NCBI GenBank assembly: GCA_022059125.1
Contig: JAEUWY010000015.1
Coordinates: forward strand, 372,001-436,000
Length of the DNA: 64,000 nt
Origin: Corynespora cassiicola
Lineage: Eukaryota; Ascomycota; Dothideomycetes; Pleosporales; Corynesporascaceae
Direction of reading: 5' to 3'
A program made the position numbers and the translations under genes. Shown here piece by piece: positions 11,692 to 22,990 of the stretch (the first letter of the stretch is position 1; every line of letters starts with the position of its first letter). The notes beneath the pieces are model-generated. The model saw only the letters and a program-made list of their open reading frames with translations. It did no database searches and was not told where the DNA came from.

Positions 11692-12023
11692 TGCCCGTCC
11701 CCTCTCGTGTGGGTGATACGGCAGCAATCAGTCAGCGAGCGTGCATTAGGTACCATAAGATGTGCGGACTACTTAACTTCAGCCTTGGACCTGGGATTTT
11801 GATAGATTCATATCTCTCGTCGGTTGGACTCGAGAGTTTTCTGAAGGTAGAGTGCCCAGCTTTTGTTGTCTGTTGATCGTTGGTGGATTATTGTATGTTT
11901 GTACTTGCCCCTCACTAACTGTAATTTCAAGTCTTGGGACGCAAGAGACAGAAACCTGATAAAATATTGTGACGAACTCGATCCAACCCATAAAGAAATA
12001 AGACGCTCCCTGCAGCCTCCACA

Positions 12024-13509
12024 ATGACTGGAGCGCAAGCCGATTCACCTATCCCCGTTATCGACTTTTCACTTTTCCTGAACGGCACGGAAGTTCAGAG
12101 ACGAGAGGTGGCGGAGCAGATTGACAATGCGTTCCAGAACGTTGGTTTCGTATATTTGAAGAACCATGGGGTGGAAGAAAGACTAGTAGAGAAATGTTTT
12201 GAATGGGTATGTTTTTATTCTCTATTATGCTCCTGCATGTTTCATGAAGGGTAGGGAGTAGAGTGATTCAGGAGATCTCAGAGAAATAAGAGTATCACCG
12301 ATCTTTTATGTGCATGAACAGGACTAGAATGGGACTTGCTAACCTGTTGTAAATGTAGAGCAAGAAGTTCTTTGACTTGCCGCTGGAGACTAAGATACTG
12401 GCTCCGCATCCACCTGGTGGGAGCCATCATAGGGGTTATTCGGCTCCGGGGTTGGAGAAAGTGAGCCAACACGCATATGATGAGAGGGAGATTGCGAAGC
12501 TGAGGGAGGTGAGAATCCCTTTATTTTCTCCATTCTTGATTACCGGGTGTATGCTCTGGAAGATTCTTGAGATGAAAATGCACAGGGGCCGCGAAAGAGA
12601 AAGATTTGGAGCACACAGCGAAATTTTTAAACAAAGACAAAGTTCCGACTCTCATAACTGATACTTGATATTTCGGTACAGGTACCGGATTACAAGGAAT
12701 CCTTCGAATCCGGCAATGTCGACGACAAAAGCCAACCCAACATTTGGCCCCCCGAAGATAAGATACCAGGATTTCGCTCAGTATGTTTTGCTCCAAAGAA
12801 TAAGAAAAGGAAGAAAAAAAGGGGTCACTAACAAGATACAAATCAGTTCCTCGAAGGCCTCTTCCCGCACCTCGCCTCCCTGATCCACAATCTCCTCTCC
12901 GCCCTCTCCCTCTCCCTCTCCCTCCCCTCCCCTGGCCTCCCTCCCACACACTCTCAATCCCTCTTCCAACTCCGCCTTCTCCACTACCCCTCCCTCCCGG
13001 CCTCTTCTCTACTCTCACAAAACCGCTCCCGCATAAACGCCCATTCTGACTTCGGCACACTGACCCTTCTCTTCCAAGATGCAGTCGGGGGCCTCCAGAT
13101 TGAGGACCCGAAACAACCCGGTGTATTCCGCGACGTGGGCGCCTTGGATGGTGCCGTTCTGGTCAACGTGGGCGATCTGATGGAGAGGTGGAGTAACGGG
13201 CGATGGAGGAGTACAGTGCATAGGGTGGGTGTTCCACCGAGTGTGATCGGGGCGTTAGCTACGGTTTCCGGTGAGAAAATTCTGGGGCCGATGAATACAG
13301 AGGGGAAGAGAGGAGAGGTCAAGGTACTGGATCAGGAGGTAGTGGCTCCAGACCGGTATAGTATCCCCTTTTTCGCCACCGCGGATCCCGATACACTTAT
13401 TGAGGCGTTGCCTGGGTGCTGGGATGAGAAGGAAAATCCGAAGAAGTACGAGCCAGTAACTGCGTGGGGATATGTCCAAATGCGGATGAAGGCCATATAT
13501 GAGGGCTGA
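12024..13509 (+). CDS. 2-oxoglutarate/Fe(II)-dependent oxygenase (isopenicillin-N-synthase-like fold)
   Basis: Four exons, 12024-12206, 12359-12508, 12682-12780 and 12847-13509, all joined in phase 0, give 364 residues. The introns are 152, 173 and 66 nt; the first has a clear GCTAAC branch point. The N-terminal DIOX_N domain is visible (IPVIDFSLFLNGTEVQRREV, then GFVYLKNHGV). The catalytic domain has the iron triad His210/Asp212 (NAHSDFGTLT) and His269 (TVHRVG), and the co-substrate residues Arg314 and Ser316 (RYSIPFF). All key residues are present, so the enzyme is probably active. Members of this superfamily hydroxylate or desaturate small molecules; the substrate cannot be predicted. The ~45-residue Leu/Ser/Pro-rich stretch at about 157-200 is less conserved-looking. 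It converges with VPS41 and has no biosynthetic neighbours. Confidence 0.87.
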
Positions 13510-13921
13510 AAGCTTTGCAGAAGTAGCTGGGGGAGGGGGGATGGAAGGACGGTATGGATAGATGGAGAATACACGTATACGAACTATCTTACTATCTCAA
13601 AGATCACAACCTCTGCGTATATATCTCCTAAATTGTGCACTTGCGCGGCTGCTGACTAGAGGTATATCTCTCCACTCTCGCCCACTCGCCCATCATACGC
13701 ATACATACACCCTGAATAAAAAGTGTATACATACCATGCCCAAGACAACAAGCCAACGCTGCTAATGCATGCATCTCCAGGTCCCTTCTCCACCCCATGA
13801 AAGAGCAGTTAACCGATTAATCGGCCAATCAAATGGCTACTAAAACACTCTGCTGAGATCGAACGAATCATACATTCATATTCAACCCGGCCGGTATATA
13901 CACTTGTTGCTGCTGTTGCCA
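13510..13921. other. Convergent intergenic region
   Basis: 412 bp between the tail-to-tail oxygenase and VPS41 genes, so it should carry both 3' UTRs and terminators. It contains a perfect 12-bp palindrome CCGATTAATCGG (13813-13824) followed by a CCAAT box-like CCAATC. No gene is seen. Confidence 0.5.
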
Positions 13922-16900
13922 CTATTCCTCTTCGCTCAGCATTCTCTCCCTCTCTCTGCAAACAACACATCCGCGCCCAACAGCCCGCTTGATGATGTGC
14001 GCATGTGCGACCTTGGCGCCGACACTGCGACTCCAGCGCCCGCCGCTTTCGAGTGCATCGTTGGCAAGCTCTTGCTGCAGGGTGGCGGCTACACTAGCAC
14101 TAGCGCTCGTCTTTGGCAGTAGACAGCTAAGATGGAAGACGTGGCCACAAGCAAAACCGACGAGCGTGTCCCTGCTGAGTGGGATTGGAGCATTGATGAT
14201 TTCTTCTTCCTCGGCAGTCGGCAGTGTAAAAGGTCTGTGGCATCCCGTACAGTGGCCTGGCCGTGCTTCACCTTGTGGGAGTTCTGGAGGTGTGGGATCT
14301 GTCTGCAGGCCTGGTACTGTGGAAGTGGCTACAGTGGTGGCTGTATCCTCTCTGTTAAGCTTGGCGGCCATGAGCGAGTCGACACCCCTTGGTTCGAGAT
14401 CAAACTTTTTCTTGCCCTGGTCCACTTGCAGGCCTGTGAGGTTTAACGAAAGCACATCAGAATCGTCGTCGCAAGGTATAACCTCGAACTTTACACCACG
14501 CTTCTGCCCTGCGCGAAGCATATCCATACCTCCTGCTACTTCACTACGGAGGACCTTTGCGACACCTTCCGAAATTGAGTGTTGAATTTCGTATTCGCGG
14601 ACCATACGACCTATGCCATCTCTGAGGCCTTCGATTTCAAGGCCCTCTGGAATTCGTCGAACGAGTTGGATAGGGTCGATGGCTGTGCCGACTTCTTCTA
14701 GCAAGCCACGAATAAAGTGTGGTTTGTCCATGGAATACTCTAACAAGTCGTTCCACAAATCTGGGTCGTCTTGTTCTTTGGCAAAGGAGATAGCGAAGCT
14801 GACATCGGAAAGCTTCTCTATGATCAAATACAGTGCACGCTTCGTTTGACCGGTCTTGGACAGAATGTGGCTGGAAAATTGTTAGCTTTCGGTAGTCCAA
14901 CGCAGTTGAATTTAATACATACACCAACTCTGGGATATACTCCTTGTCCTCGCAGATAGACGTGGCCTTTCCAAGATCGTAACTTTGAGACTTTTTCAAG
15001 TACTCCATCAACAACGGTCGATCATACCGAGCAAAGAGCTCAACCATGAGGTCTGCAAACTCCTCTGCAACAATCTTGCCATCTGCTGCAAGCCTATCAG
15101 CTGCGACCCGCTCCTTGGCTGTCTTGGCTTTGCGTTCATGTGTTTCTGGCTTCCACAGTGACCTGAGATAAAAGAACAGATATGGTTCGAATGGCTTGCC
15201 CTTCTTCCGCAATTGGGATACGACATCATCTGCCGGTACCGTCCCACGACAAGCTTCGTCGACAAGAACGTTGATGGCTTCCGACGACGCCTCTTCAAGA
15301 TCAGATTGGATCTGAGATTCATGCTGCTCCTTTGATATTCGCATCAAAATGAATCCTGGAATATCATCCCGAACCGCTTCTACGAGATGGAACTCCCGGA
15401 TCAAGCTCATAGCAGCGTCTGCATTCTGAAGGCGGATGTAGCACCGCAAAGCTTCCCGCTGCTGGCCATTGGCAAGATACAGTTTGGCCAACCCATCTTG
15501 GAGGATTCTCCAGTCTCGGCCTTGTTCGCCGCCTTCGATCGAGTCCTCCGTGACATCGCCTGCAGTAAGTTTGCTCTTTATGGCCTCAATGACACTTGTG
15601 ATGTCAAAAAGCTCAGGTTCCCAGTCCTCCAGAAGGTGCTTAAAGCGAATCCGATCGTGGATGATGTAATGGCCGAGTACCACCTCGTAGACCAAAGACG
15701 GCAGGGGTGGTTGCATTTGCTTCGTGGGGATATGCGGCGCAATCTCGTTGAACTTGTTAGACTGCGCAAACTTCCACACCCAGTGTTCCCATCTCGTAGA
15801 TGTGCCCAGGACGCGGCCAGCAACTTTGCCAGCCTGCTTCCAGTCGCCAGCATTTACAAGTTGTTGCACCCATAGATCTCCGATTCGTCTCTTTTCTTTC
15901 TCTACCGAAGAGTTGAGGTTTGTCCGAACGGCCGAAATAGTCGTTTGAGATTCGTTTTCATCCGCAAAGAATTCCTGCAAGCTTCCTTGTCTCTTGGGCG
16001 TACTGATGGGCGATGCCTCTGAGGGGAGCTGAGAGACTGAAGTAATGATTTCCGGGTGGTCGTCAAGGAGCTCCCACGCATCTTTGTAGTTCTCATGCTC
16101 CAATTCCCAGTTGAAGTGATCGGTCAACTCTCGTTTGATTGCTAATACACAATCATATGGGCTTTGAATGAACACTTTGAGACCTGCACTCGCGGCATTT
16201 GGATGCACATGCAAATGCCGCTTCCCAGGAAACGATGACGTGTTGGCTCCAGTGCCTCCTGAAGACACGGATGGCGCCCGCAAATCTCCACTGCTCGGCA
16301 TGCTGACGACGCTCGCTCCTGAACTAAAAATACGTGCCGCACTAACTCCAGCATCCCAAATGCCGCCTCCGATCGCTTCGAAGGCGCTTTTCTGGGCTGG
16401 AGTCATGGTTTTCGGATGCGGAACATAGAGTGTGCTGAGATGATAGTCGGCAGCCGACAAACTCTCGAACCTACTGACAGTGAGAGAATCCACTTCTACT
16501 TCATCGGACGTCGCTGCGTCGATCAGCTTGAGCTCAGGAGAAAGGCCATTGGTTCGCCGATGAATGCCACGTTTCGGAGTGGTTTCTGGGTCATTGATGG
16601 GGTTATCGTCGTCGTCGCGCGTCCGATATGCAAGTACAAGAAGCAAGGAAGGGGTATAAAGCGAAATGCCAGAAACAATGCAATCATCAAACCGAAGGCT
16701 ATGGGCATGTCAGAATCACGTCCTCTTGGCCAGAGATGTAACTTACAAATGGATAATCTCGGCGCTGCCGACGGATCTTTCACCAATGTCTTTGCCAACG
16801 CCAGCACCACCAGGGCTGACATGAACAACCCATGCTGCATCTCCCCACCCAATCACCAGCTTCTCCACTTTTTTCTTCTTGGTGGCCTTGGAGGGCTTGT

Positions 16901-18179
16901 CAGATCGTTGATGAGGTAGAGTTGTATCCGGTTTCTCTGCTGGGTGGTGGCCGTTCATGCTGATGATGGCATCGTCGTCGGATTCAAGCGAGTCGTCATC
17001 AACCCATTCGATGCGAGCTTTCCATACTCCTGCCATGTCTTGCCAAGCACGGCGATTGGGCTTGTCAATAAAGCCTATCCTCTTCCACGCGGAGTCAGAA
17101 TCGGCACTTTCCAAGTGTATGTTGGTTCGCATAATGCGGATGCCATGCTCATTGGCCCAGGCGACATATTTCCCAGACAGTGACCATTTGATAGAGCTGA
17201 TGATGCCTTCTCCTGAATGAAGAACTAGATCTCTGCCCGAGTTCCCACCGAGGCCAATGGCGCCCAACCATCCTTGAGCGGCAGCAGCAGCTTGACTTGT
17301 GTTCGCATTGGACCGCACACCCGACTGGCCACCAGTGGTAAGAATCAACTCCCCAGCCAACCCTCCTGACAGGTACGATCGGTCGGACTTGTACTCGGGA
17401 GACAGAGCAACGGCCTGGACAGGTCGCGCAAAGTTTCTAAGTGTGACATCCTTGGGATCCACTAACGAAGAAACGCAGACGTGGCCGTCGATGGATGAAG
17501 AGGCGATGTAGATTTGATTTGCTGGTGTTGCAGGAACTGGCGGTTGGCGTGGCGCACGGGGAGAGGACGAATGTCCTCCCGAAGTCGGTGCGAGTCTCGA
17601 TGACGCATCAGACTGATCTATGCTTCTCGTTGGGGAGATGTTCTGGGTAAGAGGCTGCGGAGGTGGGAATGGAGACACAGACAGGGCCGTCACCGAGGCC
17701 GACGGGTGCGCATTGTAATTGCGGAGGGGCTGGAACGAGGGAATGGTCAAAACGTGCTGTGCGGGTTAGCTGGGATTATCGTGCACGCGAGGAGCTTGGG
17801 AGGGTACTCACGATGTTTCCATTGTGCGTTCCTACTATCTACACGACGGTCAGTATGCTTCCTGCGACCGGTAGCAGCTCGATGCCTGGGGTTTGCGACA
17901 GACCATTTTGTCCCCCGCGACGATGAAGGTGCTCGTCGCGTCGCCGTTCCTGTACACGGGGCCCAGGCTGCCCGTGAGACGGGTGTACTTGAGCTTCGGC
18001 TCGTCATCGCCCTCCTCGTCGTTGTCATTGTCGTCGCCCGAGGAGGAGTCGTGGTCTACGCCGTCCTTGCCGTTGCTCGCTGCTGCTGCTGCTGCTGCTG
18101 CGGTTGCTGCTGCTCGTTGGCGCAGCGCCTCGTCGCGGGCGGCCGCCGTCGCCGCATCTTCGGTCGAGTCCGCAGCCAT
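13922..18179 (-). CDS. VPS41: HOPS tethering complex subunit Vps41
   Basis: Five exons on the minus strand, 18179-17904, 17838-17812, 17756-16747, 16698-14923 and 14870-13922, give 1345 residues. Exon 2 is a 27-nt micro-exon encoding IVGTHNGNI, needed to complete the first beta-propeller blade. Order of domains: an acidic, Ala-rich N-terminal tail (Ala tract about residues 23-33, then SSSGDDNDNDEEGDDE), a WD40-like beta-propeller (about 60-480), an alpha-solenoid with a clathrin-heavy-chain-type repeat, and a C-terminal RING-H2 zinc finger (CTGC ... FACGHVFHLSC ... CVVC). Near the RING the stretch KPHFIRGLLEEVG and RRIPEGLEIEGLRDGIGRM is typical of Vps41. The protein tethers vacuolar/late-endosomal membranes with Ypt7/Rab7 and receives AP-3 vesicles. 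Introns are 65, 55, 48 and 52 nt. Start at 18179 chosen because the protein upstream in that frame is not conserved-looking. Confidence 0.92.
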
Positions 18180-18440
18180 GCTGGATGCATGAGCTGCGGT
18201 GCGTGTTGTGGGCGTCTGCGGAGCTCCGAAGTGCACGAAGGTTGAAGCTTGGTGACAGTGCTCTGGCGATCCGATGTCCAATGATGTCGCTGCCAAGCCC
18301 TGTGACCTCGGGCTGGTGCATGCGTCTCGCCGCCGATTCTCCAAAAGTGCCCACCACTTTCAATCATTCGCTACAACCTCGTCTCTTTCTTTCTTTTTTC
18401 TCCCAGAGAGCGCGATGCACCAGGCTTCGTTCTGCTGGAG
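18180..18440. promoter_or_regulatory. Divergent promoter VPS41 / DUF155 gene
   Basis: 261 bp between two divergent start codons, so both promoters and 5' UTRs must fit here. No TATA box is evident. A T/C-rich tract (about 18380-18405) precedes the DUF155 start. Confidence 0.5.
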
Positions 18441-19896
18441 ATGACTCTTCTGCAACTCAATGCCCTGAATTGCCTCTCGAGGAGCCTTGCTCCATCCACG
18501 CGCCTGCGCCCAAGCTACCCTCTGCTCCCTCTGACACCTCGGGCAATTGCGCCACATCGAACTATTGCGACGCGGCCTTTCTCCTCGACGACAATCACAC
18601 GTAAGAGCATAGACATTACCCTGGATCAAGGGCAGGCAGCTGAGTCTAGGTCCAAAGGAGCGAGAGAAGAACCTACGAAGGAAGTGCAGAGAAGCGACCG
18701 CAAGGTGCCCAGGAAGAGCGCTGGCAAGACATCATCGCTGAGGAGAGTGGCGGTTGAAGCCGAGAGGTCGCGCGACTTTGTCAAGGGAAAGGGCAGTAAG
18801 CGCTTCGTGGACCCCGACGTCGAAACAAAGGTGGGATGAATACGGTCTATTCCACGTGAAAAGAGCTGACGGGAAACAGACAGTCTCAGCGTATTGTGCC
18901 GCGGAGACATATAGCATCTCTACAGCCTCTCGTCTCATCAAAGCCCAGGGCTATGAGATCGATCCCTGTCAAAATGGACTGTACCCACAAGTCATCCATG
19001 TGCGAACAACGGAAAAGCCGTCAGAAGTCAAGGACACACAAGAGGGCGACATATTCATTTTCCCCTCTGGCACCGTCGTGACTTGGAATGTGCGAGAGAG
19101 AGAGGCTTTGCACCTGGTCAACCGCATCTTACCCCAAGCGGCAGAGGGTTCCCACCTGGACATCATGGAGACTGAGGATCTGGACTACTTGGAGGACCCG
19201 ACCAAAGAGAGCAGCGAGATCATTGGCGATCACATCATCTTGGGAACAAAAGCCGAGGTTGATGGACCCGATTCGTCTCGAGACACCAAGCCAGACAGTC
19301 TCGATCAACGCCAGGAGGTTGACAAGGTCCTGGCCAAAATTGCTTTCTCGTCAGGTCTCGCTCGTTCCACAAAACTCGCTGTGCTGGAAAGTCTTCTTAG
19401 CGCCTACCAAGATTCTACCCGCGAGATTCCCGACATGCTGGCCCGAGGCGACACTCGATCTCTTGGAAGAAAGAGGATTCCCTTTACTAGATCATTCCTC
19501 CTTCAAAAGACGGGGGAATTGCTTAGCATCCGTGCACAGTTGAATCTGTATTCGGAGCTGACAGACTCCATGCCAGACATTTTCTGGGACAGCCGCCATG
19601 AGCTGGGTTTGGGCGAGTACTATGACCAGGTTGGTCGTGCGCTAGACGTTGGAGTTCGCATCAAGGTCTTGAACGATAAAATTGGATTTGCGCAGGAAAT
19701 CACAGATGTGCTCAGAGAGTCTCTTAGCGAGAAGCACGGCATCCGTCTCGAATGGGCCATCATCGTTCTGATTGCCGTCGAAGGTGCTCTAGAGTTTTAC
19801 CGTCATTGGAAGGAGGGAGTAGAAAGGGACGATCCAGAAGGGGTCGAGACCATGTTGAAGGAATTTTTGAAAAAGGCCAACGAATCCGCAAAGTAA
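18441..19896 (+). CDS. MRX10: Mitochondrial DUF155 protein (Mrx10/RMND1-like)
   Basis: Two exons, 18441-18830 and 18880-19896, phase 0, give 468 residues; the 49-nt intron has an AGCTGAC branch-like site. The first ~55 residues are rich in Arg, Ser, Leu and Pro and lack acids, a typical mitochondrial targeting sequence (RTIATRPFSS resembles a processing site). The DUF155 domain follows (about 130-440), with AYCAAETYSI near its start, GDIFIFPSGTVVTWNV in the middle and a single hydrophobic segment AIIVLIAVEGALEFY near residues 421-437, where the family has its membrane anchor. Yeast Mrx10 (YDR282C) and human RMND1 are inner-membrane proteins tied to mitochondrial translation. The presequence favours Mrx10/RMND1 over the non-mitochondrial paralogues Rmd1/Sif2. 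A second open frame reads through the intron from 18754 and is rejected as a start. Confidence 0.87.
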
Positions 19897-21324
19897 AACA
19901 ATGTATAAATGTCCGGATACTCCACTCAATCAACAACAGCATTGTGCAGCGGCCACTTTCTTCATTTCTTTCTATGTGTTGGTTTTTCTATTTGGTTAAA
20001 CACAAATTTAGCTTCAGAGAGCCTAATGAGCCTCACCCTGCAACGCCCACTTTCAAAATTTGCTAAATCACAAAGACCAGGGCGGCCCTTTCGTCAGCAA
20101 TACCAATACAAGACTCTGAGTCTTCTTCCTAACCACCAACCCCTCTCCAGTCCCTTTCTCTTGGTTCATGCACCGACTGAACTCTCTCTCTCAGTGATGA
20201 AGGCCTTGGAATCCACCAACACAACCACAGCCACTATATGATAACCTCCAACCCACCCAACAATAACCGAGGCGATAACGTTGGCCGCAAATGTATATAT
20301 ATAGCCAGCAGTTTGGTCCTGGAGACGAGGTGCCCTTTCGGCATAGTTAACAATATAACAATACGGCTGTACTAAAAGGTTGTAGGTTGGGATTCACGTA
20401 AAGGGGATATGGACCAAATCAATGGATTGCAAACAGACCTAAAGGTGTTAGATGTTTCGAAGGCTTTAGGTGGGAACTGATCAATTACTCCCTGTTCTAG
20501 TGCAGCTTTCCAGTGCAGCTTTCGTGGCATACTGCACATCAGGGCACGGTTATGCCAGGATTCACATTGCGATACGGTCAGTCTCAGTATCCTAGAACAC
20601 GCTTAGAAACACCATCACCGCTTAGCATATCGGTATTAAGATGCACATGAAGCCCCCAAGTTCTTTACACACAATTTGTTCTCCTGCAGGGCACAAGTCT
20701 TTAGGCTTAGTTGGATGACTTGTGAAAACAACACAGAGGGCAAGTCCGCAGAGTGTCAATTTGTACCAAAAACTCAGGTTCCGCCTGTGTTAAGGCCGCA
20801 AAAACAGAGCTATGCTTCCCCCTTCCCCCCCTAGTCCTGCAGCCATCCCCCACTCACGCCCGTGACCGGGCCTGAGATGACGTCTTCGCCTCGTTGGGAC
20901 ATACCTAGCGCCGACCGCCCGGCGCCCCGCCATTGGCACTGTCTTCAACACTCTTCTGTGCAACTTGCCCATTCGGGAAATCCAGCTCTAGGCTGCCCCG
21001 TGCCGCGAGCTTGCCAACATATCATGTGAGATTCTTCCTCTCCCTGCTGCCATGATTCTACCAGGACGGGGCTACTTCAACGCTATGGTGACAGTTACTG
21101 AGTTACCTCACCGAGAGTAAGAGGGCAGTAGATTTCTATGCCGAGTCTTGGCGCTCGCAACAACCCCGCTAAATAACGCAATTGCCGTCTGCTGGAGGAG
21201 ACATAGCGCAATGCATCTGGTGTACTACTGGAAACGTGTTCTTCTATTCCAAAATCTGTATAAAGAGCCTCGACTGTAATCGGCAACTATTTCTCAAAAA
21301 GACTCCAGGTCCGCAGCCATCAAT
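19897..21324. other. Intergenic region, no gene recognised
   Basis: 1.4 kb with no recognisable protein or RNA gene. Short frames are scattered on both strands. 20,810-20,960 is relatively GC-rich with a CCATTGGC (inverted CCAAT) element and could be promoter for the small thioredoxin-like gene downstream. A TATATATATA run lies at about 20,293-20,303. Confidence 0.45.
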
Positions 21325-21796
21325 ATGCCCATCGACAACGACTTCAAGATCCCGCAGTCAGCACAGGAGCTCGCGCTACCTGGACATGGCAAAGCACCTT
21401 TGTTCCTGGCGTTTGTCTCATCTGTTGGCTCCGATACAGGACTCCCGTGGTGTCCCGATGTGAGGGCTGCGCTTCCTGTGCTTCAAGCCGTGTTTACCAA
21501 ATCTGAGGCACCCAAGCTGGGGATAGTGGGTGTCGGACAGAAACCAGAGTAAGCCTCTCGAGATTACTCCTCTTTTATAATTCACTTCTTGTGATTGAAG
21601 ACATTTTTGACTTGAAGACAGGTGGAGAGAACCCGGCAACATTTATCGTACCAAGTGGAATGTCAGCAACGTCCCAACGTTGGTGCGATACGAGCGTCGT
21701 GATGGGAAGGTGATTGAAATAGGAAGGCTGATTGAAGGAGAGATTCTTGTTCCAGAGAAACTTTCGAAATTGCTGGGGTACACATTCTCTCTCTAA
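21325..21796 (+). CDS. Small thioredoxin-like DUF953 protein (TXNDC17/TRP14 family)
   Basis: Two exons, 21325-21548 and 21622-21796, joined across a 73-nt GT-AG intron in phase 2, give 132 residues, the usual size for this family. The active-site region reads GLPWCPDVRAAL, with Cys43. Animal TRP14 has WCPDC, so the second (resolving) cysteine is replaced by Val46. The C-terminal half keeps the cis-Pro-type strand VSNVPTLVRYERRDGK, typical of thioredoxin folds. Family members reduce small disulfides and cystine and modulate redox signalling; with a single cysteine, a monothiol mechanism or loss of reductase function must be considered. It is the last host gene before the AT-rich block, whose repeats begin only 38 bp after the stop codon. 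Confidence 0.8.
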
Positions 21797-21833
21797 AGTC
21801 TATAACGTCTTTTTAAGCTTATAAATCACTCGC

Positions 21834-21960
21834 AAAGTATACTGTATTAGAAGAGCTACGGGTGTCTCTTTTTCTCAGCTGTGCTGGGCCAGAGAAAGTA
21901 TACTGTATCGAAAGAGCTACGGGAGTCCTTTTCTCTCAGCTATACTAGACTGGAACTAAA
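21834..21960 (+). repeat. Dispersed repeat E, tandem pair at the block edge
   Basis: Two tandem copies with a 61-bp period start with AAAGTATACTGTAT (21834 and 21895) and contain GAGCTACGGG and TCTCAGCT. A third diverged copy lies at about 22,078-22,138. The same module recurs at 23,920-24,045, 27,035-27,165 and 54,935-55,065 in reverse and at 58,268-58,400 forward. It may be an LTR or MITE end. Confidence 0.65.
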
Positions 21961-22367
21961 CAGTAAGCATGAATAAAAAAAAACAGCAACGTAAACCACA
22001 AGCGAGTCGCCACTATAAGCAAGTTGCTACCCTCTCTGTCTGCTCTAACGCGTACTACTTATAACAATAATACTTCTACTGAAGAGCTGTAGAAGTCCTT
22101 TTCTCTCAGCTTTGCTGGGCCAGGACTAAACAATAAGTACGGACAAATAATACTTCTACTAAACGTATTTTAATTATTAAATAATAAAAACTTTATAATT
22201 TTTACTTTTTAGCTATTAAAAATAATTTTATTTAAAATATAAAATATACTGTTTATATATATAACGTAAACTATAAGCGAGCTGATTATAAAAGCGAGCC
22301 GATTATACAAGCAAGCTGATTAGCTTTTAACTACTCTAACGCGTTCGTAACTACCTACTTAACTACT

Positions 22368-22990
22368 TTAAAATATATAAAATTACGCGATAGATAGTAC
22401 GTACTAACTAAAATAAAATAGAAATAAAATAATATACTCGCTGCTTATTAATAATAAAATAGAAATAGTAGAGAAAAACAGAGACTTATAGTTTATATTA
22501 AAATAACAGTATAACTACCGCAGTTGCTTTTTATATTAAATTACTATAGTATTTTTTTATAATATTATTTTATTACGTAATATAATGTTAATACGTAATC
22601 TACGCTTTTACTTTAAATAATAATAAATATTTATTTTAATAATTTTTTCTGCTTCTAATTTATAATAACTATAACTATAACGCTTTTTTAGTATATAACT
22701 TTTAAATATATTTTTAGCTTTTAATTTTTTATATCTATATTATATAGTTTATATAATTACCGCTGTCTGTGTATTTACTTTCTAATACTATTACTTTCTA
22801 CTGTTTTAATTATTTTATATATATTTTCTATTATTATAGTTATATAAATATTATAGTAGAGTTATATATAGTATAATTACGTATAGTATAGCTTACAGTA
22901 GTTATAATAAAAGCTTAAATAAAAAAATTAGATTAATATATACTTTTATAATAAAAATCTAAAAAAAATTAAAAAATTAATTAAGTAAAA
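22368..22990. repeat. Dispersed repeat D, copy 1
   Basis: Shares long stretches with both arms of the inverted repeat at 49.1-50.06 kb. The segment from about 22,555 to 22,960 runs in the same order as the right arm there and ends with the GTATAGTATAGCTTACAG-like motif. The first ~110 bp are inverted relative to that copy. RIP-mutated; no coding capacity. Confidence 0.6.

Larger units (their letters stand above)
10658..12023. other. Intergenic region between MSN5 and the oxygenase gene
   Basis: No coding region is seen. 10,780-11,010 is a long pyrimidine-rich strand with an 11-unit TTC microsatellite, probably the MSN5 3' UTR/terminator zone. 11,400-12,020 is the upstream region of the oxygenase gene and contains a CACGTG E-box (11425-11430), a CRE-type palindrome and paired GATA sites, listed separately. 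Confidence 0.5.

Noticed and set aside
12521..13574. Minus-strand frames (up to 179 codons) across the oxygenase gene
   Set aside because: Low-complexity Gly/Arg shadows of the Leu/Ser/Pro-rich plus-strand exon and introns.
18754..18879. Upstream in-frame extension of DUF155 exon 2 as an alternative start
   Set aside because: It reads the mitochondrial exon 1 in the wrong frame and then the intron; the spliced model gives a targeting sequence and fits the family.
1..21796. tRNA or rRNA genes in the gene-rich part
   Set aside because: No box A/box B pairs with a cloverleaf and no rRNA-like stretch were noticed by eye; a tRNAscan-SE or Rfam run would be needed to exclude them.
12024..21796. 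A secondary-metabolite cluster around the 2OG oxygenase
   Set aside because: The neighbours are housekeeping genes (MSN5, VPS41, DUF155); no synthase, transporter or cluster regulator is present.
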